NCBI RefSeq assembly: GCF_007830175.1
Contig: NZ_VLKH01000001.1
Span: 372,001 to 436,000, forward strand
Source: Sedimentibacter saalensis
Lineage (GTDB): Bacteria > Bacillota > Clostridia > Tissierellales > Sedimentibacteraceae
DNA length: 64,000 bases
Reading direction: 5' to 3'
In this document: piece after piece, positions 1 to 7,907 of the stretch
Layout: each line of letters opens with the position of its first letter
How positions within the stretch are numbered: the first letter of the stretch is position 1
Notes under the pieces: generated by a model
Told to the model about the DNA's origin: nothing
The model's input: only the letters and a program-made list of their open reading frames with translations
Database searches by the model: none
Program-made: the position numbers and the translations under genes

Positions 1-738
1 ATTGACAGAACTCTTGATATAATCGAACTTCTGTCAACACAACAAAAAGGAATAGGCGTCACAGAAATATCAAAAAAAACAAATCTGCACAAAACTACCG
101 TACATAGAATCCTATCGTCATTATACGCGAGAAATTATGTTGAAAAAAACAAAAATGGCGAGTATAAATTGGGATTGAAATTAATAGAAATAGTGGGCTG
201 CCATATTAATGAACTGGAACTTCAAACTGAGGCTCGCCCATACCTGTTAGAATTATCTTCAAAATACAATCTTACATCACATCTGGGAGTACTTGACGGC
301 GAAAATGTTGTTTACATTGAAAAACTTGAGACATATACACATATGAGGTTGTATACGCAAATAGGTTACCGCGCCCCGGCTTATTGCTCATCTCTTGGAA
401 AATGTTTGCTTTCTTCTCTGTCTGAAACAGAGCTTGAAGATATTATGGCAGACTGCACATTTGTACGATATACTGAAAATACCATCTGTGATTTAAAGGA
501 ATTGAAAAAGCACCTTAGAAATATAAGAATACAGAAATGGGCTATGGATAATCAGGAACAGATTATGGGTCAACGATGCATTGCTGCACCAATTTACGAT
601 TACAGAGGCGAAGTAATTGCTGCTGTCAGCGGAAGCGGAAACTTAGAACAGCTGCCCGATGAAAAAATAAATGACGTGGCTGATTACATTGTCAATATTG
701 CCATAGAAATATCAAGACGTCTGGGATATAAGCAATAA
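1..738 (+). CDS. IclR-family transcriptional regulator (5' end cut by window)
   Basis: Reading in frame from base 1 gives an uninterrupted IclR-type regulator whose first few codons lie outside the window. The winged helix-turn-helix is at bases 1-165, with recognition helix KTTVHRILSSL. The ligand-binding domain follows and carries the family signature around YCSSLGKCLLSS and, near the end, AAPIYDYRGEVIAAVSGSG. IclR proteins are dimeric regulators of catabolic genes that respond to small organic acids. An internal ATG at 169 would remove the DNA-binding helix and is not the start. The gene converges on the AOR-moaD-FIST operon, from which it is separated by a two-way terminator. Its target is not evident here; the family assignment is firm. 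Confidence 0.92.
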   Translation: MDRTLDIIELLSTQQKGIGVTEISKKTNLHKTTVHRILSSLYARNYVEKNKNGEYKLGLKLIEIVGCHINELELQTEARPYLLELSSKYNLTSHLGVLDGENVVYIEKLETYTHMRLYTQIGYRAPAYCSSLGKCLLSSLSETELEDIMADCTFVRYTENTICDLKELKKHLRNIRIQKWAMDNQEQIMGQRCIAAPIYDYRGEVIAAVSGSGNLEQLPDEKINDVADYIVNIAIEISRRLGYKQ

Positions 739-748
739 AACAAAAAAC

Positions 749-774
749 GGCTGGCACCAATATTGGTGTCAGCC
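749..774. terminator. Bidirectional intrinsic terminator
   Basis: A GGCTGGCACC / GGTGTCAGCC stem with an AATATT loop lies between two convergent genes. A run of A precedes it and a T-rich stretch follows it, so it can end transcription from both the IclR gene and the FIST operon. Confidence 0.85.
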
Positions 775-780
775 TGATTA

Positions 781-1941
781 TTATTTTGAAAATCCTGTAA
801 ATGACAGCATCAGCCCTCCGCATGTATTAATGCCGTCTTGTTCATATCCGTATTCGCCAAATGTAAATTCAGCAATGAATGGAACATCGCCTGCAGCATC
901 CTTGATTTCTTTAACGACCTCATCAATTCTGCTGTCAATTCCTGCCCTTCTTCCTCCGCAATGAACCAGGTGATAAGCACCAGGATTTGCACCAAGTTTT
1001 TCTTTCAATTCATTTAATGTCTTGCCTGTTGATGATATTAATTCATCAACAGAACCTTCCATGTAAATTATTGCTGTGTTAACGGCTATGTTGTTTCCTA
1101 AATTCATGGTATTATCTTCATTTCCGTTCATAGGATGTCTGATTGCCACCAGGTCACCAAGGCGGTCCTTAACTCCAAGAGGGGCACATATAGTTGCTCC
1201 AAGAAGATTCATGCCTAGGAGGTCCTTAGTGTTTTTACCGCTCCACTCTGCATATTTTTCAAGTGCCGGTACACCATCTATTTCTGCAAGAACTCTGTTT
1301 CCTACTACCTTTGTAATAACACCTGATTTATTAGTCTCATTGTAAGCGCCTGTAAATTTATTGGCAAATTTCTTATCTGTATAGAAAAATGCTACAGCAA
1401 CACCGTCTGCAAATGAACCTTTATCTGTGAACAGTTTCCATTCTCCTGATATGGTATTGTCAGCAGCGCTTCCTCCAAAGAACGGCACTCTGCCTACAAC
1501 CTTTGTGATGCCCTTCAGATAAAATTCCTCTTCTCCCGGAGGAGCTACCATGTAAAAATAATTCGGCGAATCTGTCCTGCCTGCATTTTCAAGGGCTTTT
1601 TTTGCAACTTCTTCACCTGTTGTAATAGCATCAATTCCCTTAGGCATTCCTGCAACACCTACAGTCATATCATCTTCCATGGCCATGATGCCAACAAAAG
1701 CATCTCCTGTAATAAATCCTTCAGGTGTTATAACTCCTGTAAATGATGTGTTTCCTATTACAGGAACTCCGTTCATTGCTTCTTTAACGCCTTTAATAAG
1801 TTCATCCTGGTCATACGCAACACTGCTGTACATGAAAGCCACTTTCGGATTACTTAATCCTTCAGCTGCTTTCATTCCTGCTGTTTTTCCTGCCTCAAAG
1901 GCATTAGTGGATGTACATGAACCAACGTTTGCTTTAAACAT
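781..1941 (-). CDS. FIST N/C sensory-domain protein
   Basis: This 386-residue soluble protein has the complete FIST N (about residues 1-200) plus FIST C (about 220-380) architecture. Visible hallmarks are NTSFTGVITPEGF, VPFFGGSAADN and the C-terminal GINTCGGLMLSFTG. FIST domains are thought to bind small ligands, possibly amino acids, and are usually fused to kinases or cyclases; this one stands alone without a transmitter or membrane segment. The start has an ideal AAGGAGG site. It is the last gene of an operon behind AOR and the MoaD-like gene (38-base gap), so it may report on or buffer a substrate of that enzyme. That link is inference. Confidence 0.88.
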   Translation of the reverse strand: MFKANVGSCTSTNAFEAGKTAGMKAAEGLSNPKVAFMYSSVAYDQDELIKGVKEAMNGVPVIGNTSFTGVITPEGFITGDAFVGIMAMEDDMTVGVAGMPKGIDAITTGEEVAKKALENAGRTDSPNYFYMVAPPGEEEFYLKGITKVVGRVPFFGGSAADNTISGEWKLFTDKGSFADGVAVAFFYTDKKFANKFTGAYNETNKSGVITKVVGNRVLAEIDGVPALEKYAEWSGKNTKDLLGMNLLGATICAPLGVKDRLGDLVAIRHPMNGNEDNTMNLGNNIAVNTAIIYMEGSVDELISSTGKTLNELKEKLGANPGAYHLVHCGGRRAGIDSRIDEVVKEIKDAAGDVPFIAEFTFGEYGYEQDGINTCGGLMLSFTGFSK

Positions 1942-1979
1942 AATATTTCCTCCTTATATTTTTAATCAATAATATTTTA

Positions 1980-2216
1980 TTAACCCCCGGCCAGCAGTGG
2001 TATAACTGTTAATATGTCCCCCTCTTCAAGAACACAGCTTGGATCACGCCTTTCATTGTTTACAAAAATATTGTATTTTATATTTGTGTCCTTAATTGGA
2101 GATGAATCAAGAAGCTCCCTGACAGTCTTTCCCATAGCTTCTGTTATCCAGTACCCTTCATTGTCTTTTTCCGGCATCTTGGCGGATAAAACACCGAAAA
2201 ATTTCACCTTTACCAT
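1980..2216 (-). CDS. MoaD/ThiS-like ubiquitin-fold sulfur carrier
   Basis: A 78-residue beta-grasp protein ending in LLAGG, the Gly-Gly tail that is adenylated and thiocarboxylated by MoeB/ThiF-type enzymes. MoaD-like carriers deliver sulfur to molybdopterin, the pterin that holds tungsten or molybdenum. It sits directly behind an AOR gene, and AOR enzymes need tungstopterin, so a dedicated carrier is a natural reading. The start is taken at the ATG preceded by GGGGTGA (start base 2216). An upstream in-frame ATG at 2231 has no ribosome site of its own and would overlap that GGGGTGA. The AOR stop codon lies 15 bases upstream of the chosen start. Confidence 0.85.
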   Translation of the reverse strand: MVKVKFFGVLSAKMPEKDNEGYWITEAMGKTVRELLDSSPIKDTNIKYNIFVNNERRDPSCVLEEGDILTVIPLLAGG

Positions 2217-2231
2217 ATTTTCACCCCACAT

Positions 2232-4079
2232 CTAAGGCAGCATTGGAATATAATCCTCAAGTCCCAATTCCTCTAATGTTTTTGCAGTTGGTATTCCATT
2301 TTCATCCCAGCCTCTTAATTTATAATAATCATCAAGCATTTTTTCAAAGGCTGCAGGACTCTTTCCTGCTCTGCCTCCGATTACTGCAGCCCGCAGCATT
2401 TTAGGCGGCAGTGTATCATCCTTGCGGCTCATTCCGTCTCTTACGTTTATGAGTCTTTGAAGTGCAATGCCTCTTTCTGAAGTCTTGAGAAGATCCCTGT
2501 TTGTGTAATCAAGGCCTGTTGAAACTTTAAGTTCTTTTCCTATTTCAGTTACTGTTAGGCCACCGTTATTAACCATGAATTTGCACATTGTCAGATTGTT
2601 GAAAAGCATGCTTGTATTTTGATAAACATATGCACAGTAGCCTGCACTGTCTTCGTCAAATCTTTCAGGAGGAGAATCCATGTCGCAGTCAGGATAGAAA
2701 AGTCCCAGTGCACTGGCTTGAGGATTTCCACGTTCGTGACAGGCTCCACGTGGGCTTGTTGCATAATTTACTGCAAGACCATACACGGCCCTTGGGTCAT
2801 GGGCGGGTAAATCCAGATTCTTTACTTCAACTGCAATTCCAGCAGATTCTTGTCCTATTATTTCAACTGCTCCCCTTATTCCTTTCCTGAATAAACTTCC
2901 TACTCCCTCTAAGCGTGATATTTTGTCCTCAAGGTACAAAAGTGTTTCTTCATCATTCCATCTTGGAACCATGCCTATTTCTTCTGCACTTAAGAAACCT
3001 GCTTCATAACATTCTATTACGAAACCGATATATGAACCTAAGGATACGGTATCAATACCGCTTCTGTTTGCTCTGTCATTTGCAACAGCAATTGCTTCAA
3101 GATCATCAAGCAAAAGAGAAGCTCCAAGCATTCCAAGAGTTTCATACTCCGGACCATTTCCGTCCAATATGCTTCCATCCTTTAATTTCAAATTTATATG
3201 TCTGTGGCAGCCAACAGGACAATTTTGACAAGGCAGCGGCTTTACATTCAATAGTTCAGTATATCTTGGAGTGCCTATCATTTTAGCGCCATGGTGCCAT
3301 ACATCACCTCTCCAGTATTTAATAGGAACATCTCCCAGTTCCTCCAGGGGAACCATAACATCGGGAGTTCCTCCGCCTCCTTTTGCAGTTTCATGAAGCC
3401 TTATGAAAAGTTCCTTGGCCAGTACCTGAGAACCTTCCAAATCAGCTACAGGAACCTGTTTTGTTCCCCACACGGCTATGGCCTTTAAGTTCTTAGAACC
3501 CATTATTGCCCCTGCGCCGCCTCTTCCTGCAAATGAATGTCCGTCACAGCTTATGCAGGCAATAGGGTTTAAATTTTCTCCTGATGGTCCTATGTTTATG
3601 GCATTTATTCTTTTATCTCCTAATTCTTCCTTTATAATCTTTGAGGTTTCTATTGTGTCTTTTCCCCATATTGAAGAAGCATCCCTAAATTCAACTTTGT
3701 CATCATTGATGAAAATATATACAGGATTTTCTGATTTTCCTTCCACAACCAGCACATCATAGCCTGCCTTCTTCAACTGAGGAGCCCATGCCCCTGTTCC
3801 GGCAGAATCAAGAAATGAACCGGTAAGCGGACCTTTAGTAACTACAGTCCATTTGGCATTTCCTGGGAAATTAACAGATTGCATAAAACCCAGGGAAAAT
3901 ATTATCTTGTTTTCAGGAGACAGCGGATCAATCTTAGGTTTTACCTCATCCAGCAGTATCTTAGCACCAAGTGCAGCACCACCTAAAAGCAGTTTTAAAT
4001 ATTTTTCATCTAAAGTTTCTGTGCTGTAAGTATGGTCCGTTAAATTAATTCTTAAAATCGTTTTCCAGTAACCGTACAT
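2232..4079 (-). CDS. Aldehyde:ferredoxin oxidoreductase (AOR family, tungsten)
   Basis: This 615-residue cytoplasmic enzyme has the usual AOR length. It starts with the typical YGYWKTILRINLT strand, followed by the LLGGAALGAKILLDE segment. Cys284, Cys287 and Cys291 (CQNCPVGC) with a later Cys in MCKFMV are the expected [4Fe-4S] ligands, and GPSGEN with GRGGAGAIMGSK matches the bis-pterin binding region. AOR oxidises aldehydes to acids, or reduces acids, using ferredoxin. In peptide-fermenting clostridia it handles aldehydes formed from 2-oxoacids. The substrate cannot be read from the sequence. The start has an AAAGGAGGT site. The first gene of an operon with the MoaD-like carrier and FIST protein. 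Confidence 0.93.
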   Translation of the reverse strand: MYGYWKTILRINLTDHTYSTETLDEKYLKLLLGGAALGAKILLDEVKPKIDPLSPENKIIFSLGFMQSVNFPGNAKWTVVTKGPLTGSFLDSAGTGAWAPQLKKAGYDVLVVEGKSENPVYIFINDDKVEFRDASSIWGKDTIETSKIIKEELGDKRINAINIGPSGENLNPIACISCDGHSFAGRGGAGAIMGSKNLKAIAVWGTKQVPVADLEGSQVLAKELFIRLHETAKGGGGTPDVMVPLEELGDVPIKYWRGDVWHHGAKMIGTPRYTELLNVKPLPCQNCPVGCHRHINLKLKDGSILDGNGPEYETLGMLGASLLLDDLEAIAVANDRANRSGIDTVSLGSYIGFVIECYEAGFLSAEEIGMVPRWNDEETLLYLEDKISRLEGVGSLFRKGIRGAVEIIGQESAGIAVEVKNLDLPAHDPRAVYGLAVNYATSPRGACHERGNPQASALGLFYPDCDMDSPPERFDEDSAGYCAYVYQNTSMLFNNLTMCKFMVNNGGLTVTEIGKELKVSTGLDYTNRDLLKTSERGIALQRLINVRDGMSRKDDTLPPKMLRAAVIGGRAGKSPAAFEKMLDDYYKLRGWDENGIPTAKTLEELGLEDYIPMLP

Positions 4080-4190
4080 AGTCGTGAAACCTCCTTTGGC
4101 TATATATTTTTAAATAATTATACTGTAAATTTTTCTAAAATACAAATGCCTGGTTCCACATAGCGGACCGTCCATTCCGCATCATGGTAC

Positions 4191-4350
4191 AAAAAAGTTG
4201 CTCCGCAACTCCGCTAGGAGGACCTATGTCCCCCTTCGGCGTAAAACGCATACGCGTTTTTACTGAGCACCCCCCTTGACGGCAAGGGCGTCCCGCCCTT
4301 TGCAATCCTCGTTTTTATATTATAGGAAAGAGAACTTTCCTATAATATAA
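4191..4350 (-). repeat. Repeat A, copy 1 (multi-hairpin element)
   Basis: About 160 bases containing consecutive stem-loops: GTTGC/GCAAC, AGGAGGAC/GTCCCCCT (one mismatch), GTAAAACGC/GCGTTTTTAC (one extra T), AAGGGCG/CGCCCTT and a 16-bp perfect stem at 4315-4350 with loop AGAA. It is closely similar to 28218-28380, with paired substitutions in stems. On the minus strand it ends in a short GC stem followed by TTTTTT. Confidence 0.85.
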
Positions 4351-4378
4351 AAAATGAGGCACATATGTGCCTCATTTT
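4351..4378. terminator. Perfect palindromic hairpin, terminator-like
   Basis: AAAATGAGGCAC-ATAT-GTGCCTCATTTT. Its GAGG..CCTC stem resembles the terminator hairpin at 4614-4643 on the other side of repeat B copy 1. Confidence 0.65.
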
Positions 4379-4613
4379 GTTGACAACCACCGGTGCTGTC
4401 ATCCTGAACGATAGTGAAAGTTGCCCTAACCCTATTTTTCAGGTGTTTTTCTGAAAAATAGCGGTAGGTCATTCGCGATGAGCACCAAATTTATGTGAGC
4501 GTTAGCGAATTAATAAATTTGTGTGCGAAACTGCGGGATCTCATCTTTGTTCAAAACATGAGATTCTTCGAGCAAGCTCTCAGAATGACAACGTCCAAAT
4601 ATACCTTTGTCAT
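4379..4613. repeat. Repeat B, copy 1, interrupted
   Basis: Imperfect palindrome whose arms read GTCATCCTGAACGATAGTGA and, inverted, ATGAGATTCTTCG...CAGAATGAC. It matches three other copies in this window (10504, 13586, 19644) but is split by about 117 extra bases at 4419-4535. Confidence 0.85.
4419..4535. repeat. Hairpin element inserted inside repeat B copy 1
   Basis: Bases absent from the other three B copies. They hold an 11-bp perfect stem CTATTTTTCAG/CTGAAAAATAG (4432-4461) and a second hairpin built on CACCAAATTTAT with ATAAATTTGTGTG. No coding potential is apparent. Confidence 0.7.
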
Positions 4614-4643
4614 AAAACTGAGGAACTTAGATGTGCCTCAGTT
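4614..4643 (-). terminator. Terminator of the glucosaminidase gene
   Basis: AAACTGAGG/CCTCAGTTT stem with a short internal loop. On the minus strand it is followed by TTTTATG, just after the stop codon of the gene at 4653. Confidence 0.75.
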
Positions 4644-4652
4644 TGTTACTAT

Positions 4653-6740
4653 TTATATCGTTGTTTCATCAAGTGACTTCAAATTATAAAGATTAATTAT
4701 GTTTATCAGCTTGACTGAATACTGTGAATCTGTTGCATATCCGCATCTTCTAAGAGCCCATGCTCCCTGTGTGCTGTCAAACATAACATCCCTGAATGGC
4801 TGGTACCTGCTTTTTGTGAGAAGAAGTTCGTTGTGGTCTGCCCAGCTTTCGCTTACGTTGTTGTAAGCTCTGAACTCGGCATCAATTCTGAATGAAACTC
4901 CGTTATATTCTTCCCAAGTGTTTGATGTTACCGAACCTGCAGTTCCTGTTCCCTTAACACCGAATAAATTGTTAGATAATTGTCCGTCGTACTTATCAAC
5001 AGGAACGCTTTGTCCCCAGCCTGTCTCCAGTATTGCCTGTGCTGTCTGAAGCGCAGCCGACATTCCTGTAACTTCCTTTGCATCTGTTGCCAATCTCGAA
5101 GCAAAATCCATGAATTTTTCCTTTTCAACTATGGGTTTTGCTGCATACAATTGTTTTGTATAAACACTGAAGTTTACTTCTTCGGTCTTTATGGTGCTGC
5201 CTTGATATTTTGCTTCTGCTTTTATGCTGTAGTTTCCTTCTATACCTGTTTCAGGAGTGTATGAATATTCAGCAAGGTAGCTTCCTTCGCCGATTATTTT
5301 TGTTTCTCCTGTAGCTTTGTTCGTGAGAATGTACTTGATACTGTCAAGTGTAACATTGCTCTTAACCTTGAGAGTTACCGGTGCGGATACAACTTGTCCC
5401 GGTCCCACACCCTGCAGCAGTACCTGTGGTGTTCCCTTGACATTTACAGTAATCTTATTGCTTGTGTAAATATTACCGTTTGTGTCCTTAACCCTTGCAT
5501 AAAGCTGTTTGCTGCCGGCCATGTCTGGACCGGGAAACCAGTTGTTGCTGATAACTGTTTCTTTTCCTGTGTTCAGATCAACTGCAACATATTCAGCTGT
5601 AGAAACGTTGAAATTTTTTGAAACAAAAAGACTTACGGACTTGTCAATTGTTTGTCCTTCCGTCACTCCCCCAAGACTGAGCTTTCTGGCAACATCAACC
5701 TTTACATTTACTTTCTTGCTGGAATATTCATTGCCGGCTGTGTCAAATGCAATGACCCTCAGCGCCATGTTTCCGTTGTCTTCCATAACAGGGATCATTG
5801 TAAATCCTCCCAGCGGATCAAGTCCTGAAGATATATAGTAAGCATTTGTGTCAGGATTAATTATTTCATATTTTACATAAGCAGCTGAAAAATTAAGTTC
5901 AGCAGCAAGAGGCACTCTGTCTTCTGTAACCAGCTCCCCTTCACTAAGGCCTGTAAGCTTAATATCCGGATTTATGTCTACAGTCACTGGAATTGCATGG
6001 CCTGCCAGGAAGTTTCCTTTTGCATCGTAAAAGGCAGCAACCAGAACTTTTTCACCATTGTCTTCCATTGCAGGCATCCATTTGTACGATGCAGCAATGT
6101 CAGTTCCTCTTGCCACTACAAACCCCCTTGCAGTGTTTCTGTCAAGAAGCAGGTACTTGATTTCTGCAGCACCCTTTGGTGCCTGAGTAGGCATAACAGT
6201 TTCAAGATATGTTGTTCCTTCAATAGTTTGTCCTGATTCTACAGAAGAAATTTCAACGTCAAAAAACGGAACCACTTCTGATTCTACGCTTGAGTCCACA
6301 TATACTGTTCTTTTATTGTTGTCCCATTCAATTCCAACACCAAGTGCGTTGCTTATAAAACGGATGGGTACAAACGTGCGGTCTTCTTTTATTAAAGGAA
6401 CCACATCAAGCATGCTGTATGATGTGCCGTCTTCATTTGTGTATTCAACGAGATGGCTGTCTATACGAAGCTCAATTTCATTACCGTCCTTGGAAATATG
6501 TACTATTCTGTTATCATTATCCCAAGACACTTCAGCATTGAGATTTTCTGCAACCACACGGATTGGAACAAGCGTACGATCATCTTTTATGAACGGTTCA
6601 GGATCGGCTGTCACCTTGTCACCGTCTATAACCAGCTGTATAGGTGTGTCTGCATAAACCTTTGGAACAAAATTAATGGCTACTGTCGCTGTAACTAACA
6701 GCGAAGCAAATATGTACTTGTACAAATTTTTTTTCTTCAT
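4653..6740 (-). CDS. Secreted N-acetylglucosaminidase with Cu-amine-oxidase-like N-terminal domain
   Basis: A 695-residue exported cell-wall enzyme. Residues 1-30 are a signal peptide ending VYA. Residues ~33-152 hold two copies of the copper-amine-oxidase N-terminal-like motif (VPIRVVAENLNAEVSWD, VPIRFISNALGVGIEWD), a non-catalytic surface module common in clostridia. Residues ~158-535 form about four Ig/stalk-like repeats. The C-terminal GH73 glucosaminidase domain (from ~543) has the catalytic glutamate at 572 in AILETGWGQS. Such enzymes cleave the peptidoglycan glycan strand during growth, division or sporulation. AAGGGGT precedes the ATG. It is monocistronic. Confidence 0.9.
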   Translation of the reverse strand: MKKKNLYKYIFASLLVTATVAINFVPKVYADTPIQLVIDGDKVTADPEPFIKDDRTLVPIRVVAENLNAEVSWDNDNRIVHISKDGNEIELRIDSHLVEYTNEDGTSYSMLDVVPLIKEDRTFVPIRFISNALGVGIEWDNNKRTVYVDSSVESEVVPFFDVEISSVESGQTIEGTTYLETVMPTQAPKGAAEIKYLLLDRNTARGFVVARGTDIAASYKWMPAMEDNGEKVLVAAFYDAKGNFLAGHAIPVTVDINPDIKLTGLSEGELVTEDRVPLAAELNFSAAYVKYEIINPDTNAYYISSGLDPLGGFTMIPVMEDNGNMALRVIAFDTAGNEYSSKKVNVKVDVARKLSLGGVTEGQTIDKSVSLFVSKNFNVSTAEYVAVDLNTGKETVISNNWFPGPDMAGSKQLYARVKDTNGNIYTSNKITVNVKGTPQVLLQGVGPGQVVSAPVTLKVKSNVTLDSIKYILTNKATGETKIIGEGSYLAEYSYTPETGIEGNYSIKAEAKYQGSTIKTEEVNFSVYTKQLYAAKPIVEKEKFMDFASRLATDAKEVTGMSAALQTAQAILETGWGQSVPVDKYDGQLSNNLFGVKGTGTAGSVTSNTWEEYNGVSFRIDAEFRAYNNVSESWADHNELLLTKSRYQPFRDVMFDSTQGAWALRRCGYATDSQYSVKLINIINLYNLKSLDETTI

Positions 6741-6877
6741 AACATTACCCCTTCATTTTACTTAAATAAATTATACCATGAAAACATTAACTGAAACATA
6801 ATAAATAGGTGTGAATTTCTTCCATAACAATATTATTAATCCATTTCATAATAAAATATAAAAGTATTTTTCAAAAA

Positions 6878-6891
6878 TTGATTTAAATCAA
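6878..6891 (+). promoter_or_regulatory. Fnr-type operator upstream of ric
   Basis: TTGATTTAAATCAA is an exact TTGAT-N4-ATCAA Crp/Fnr half-site pair, about 79 bases before the ric start. A near-identical site lies before the HMA/ATPase/Crp-Fnr operon at 10923-10936, which encodes a plausible binder. Confidence 0.7.
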
Positions 6892-6969
6892 AGTCATTAT
6901 CATAAAAACAGATTAAAATGAAACTATAGATAAGACAGATAAAATAATTTAAATATATAAGGAGGAACT

Positions 6970-7686
6970 ATGAACAAATTTAACAGCACACAAAAAATCG
7001 GAACCATTGCGACTGAATTTCCTAAATCAAAAGAGTTGTTTAAAGAATACAGAATTGACTTTTGCTGCGGAGGTGAAAGACCTCTTCATGAAGCATTGCA
7101 AGAACAAAACATCAACGAAGATGAGCTTATAAACAAACTTAACAGCCTGTACGAAGACTACTCGGCTGAAAATGACCTTAGTGACAAAGCATGGCAGGAA
7201 GCACCATTAAGCCAGCTTACAGACCATATTGTCAACACACACCATGCATACCTGTGGTCGGAACTGCCAAGAATCAGCAAACTTGCAACAACAATACTGA
7301 GAGTTCACGGCGAACACCATCCGGAGCTTTCCAAGGTGCACAAATTGTTCCACACCATAAAAATGGAACTTGAGCTTCACCTTGCAAAGGAAGAAGCTGT
7401 TCAATACCCTGCCATTAAGAAGTTTGAAGAAACAAACAGTGCAGCTGACCTCAAGGAAGCTGTGAGAATTATACGTGAGCTTCAGGATGAGCACACAGAA
7501 GCAGGCAACATTCTTAAGGAACTTAGAGACATCACTGATGACTTCACAGCTCCGGAAGACGGATGCGAAACATACGAATTGACGTACAAAAAGCTTCATG
7601 AGTTGGAATCAGACGTGTTCCAGCACATTCATCTTGAAAGCAACATCCTGTTCCCAAGACTCTTTGAACTTGAAGAAAAATTGTAA
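6970..7686 (+). CDS. ric: Di-iron protein repairing iron-sulfur clusters (RIC/ScdA/YtfE family)
   Basis: A 238-residue cytoplasmic protein with an N-terminal ScdA_N domain (residues ~5-60, including the DFCCGG motif with Cys32-Cys33) and a hemerythrin-like four-helix domain whose His and Glu residues (for example NTHHAY, HGEHH, LHLAKEE, DEHTE, HIHLE) bind the di-iron centre. RIC proteins restore Fe-S clusters damaged by nitric oxide or oxidants. The ribosome site is AAGGAGGA. The upstream Fnr box suggests control by the Crp/Fnr protein encoded nearby at 7906. Transcription ends at duplicated hairpins that flank a repeat C copy. Confidence 0.93.
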   Translation: MNKFNSTQKIGTIATEFPKSKELFKEYRIDFCCGGERPLHEALQEQNINEDELINKLNSLYEDYSAENDLSDKAWQEAPLSQLTDHIVNTHHAYLWSELPRISKLATTILRVHGEHHPELSKVHKLFHTIKMELELHLAKEEAVQYPAIKKFEETNSAADLKEAVRIIRELQDEHTEAGNILKELRDITDDFTAPEDGCETYELTYKKLHELESDVFQHIHLESNILFPRLFELEEKL

Positions 7687-7691
7687 AATAA

Positions 7692-7712
7692 ATACCCTGG
7701 TTTCCAGGGTAT
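7692..7712 (+). terminator. First of two identical hairpins after ric
   Basis: ATACCCTGG-TTT-CCAGGGTAT directly behind the ric stop, lacking a T-run. An identical hairpin with a T-run is at 7879. Confidence 0.6.
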
Positions 7713-7743
7713 AGAACTATATACACCTAATTTTCTAAAAATC

Positions 7744-7824
7744 GTAGGGGTGTATCTTGTTTCCGTCTGTTTAATTAATTCAATAATTTCGTTTTCTGCG
7801 GGAGGACACGAGGTCCTCCCCTAC
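7744..7824 (-). repeat. Repeat C, copy 1
   Basis: Begins GTAGGGG and ends CCCCTAC, with the hairpin GGGAGGACacgaGGTCCTCCC at one end and a decayed hairpin at the other. It is inverted relative to the copies at 11061 and 21863 and is bracketed by two identical terminator hairpins. Confidence 0.8.
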
Positions 7825-7878
7825 GCGTATGAATTTCAAATTTATGATAATCTCTAAATCACTTTATCATCAAACTAA

Positions 7879-7907
7879 ATACCCTGGTTTCCAGGGTATT
7901 ATTTTTT
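7879..7907 (+). terminator. Intrinsic terminator of ric
   Basis: Second copy of the ATACCCTGG/CCAGGGTAT hairpin, here followed by TATTTTTTA. It also overlaps the 3' end of the convergent Crp/Fnr gene. Confidence 0.8.

Larger units (their letters stand above)
4080..4652. other. 573-bp gene-free region filled with repeats
   Basis: The gap holds, left to right, the AOR promoter side (to about 4190), one copy of hairpin repeat A, a perfect GAGGCAC hairpin, a copy of repeat B that is itself interrupted by another hairpin element, and the terminator of the glucosaminidase gene. Open frames here (for instance one at 4495-4689) run through repeat sequence and have no ribosome site, so no gene is called. 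Confidence 0.8.

Noticed and set aside
169-738. ATG at 169 as start of the IclR gene
   Set aside because: The frame continues open to base 1 and encodes the helix-turn-helix upstream, so the gene is cut by the window edge.
4080-4190. Promoter or riboswitch for the AOR operon, such as a tungsten/molybdenum cofactor RNA
   Set aside because: No convincing promoter pair or cofactor-RNA motif was found in this stretch.
4495-4689. 64-codon plus-strand open frame
   Set aside because: It runs through repeat B and its inserted element, has no ribosome site and looks like no known protein.
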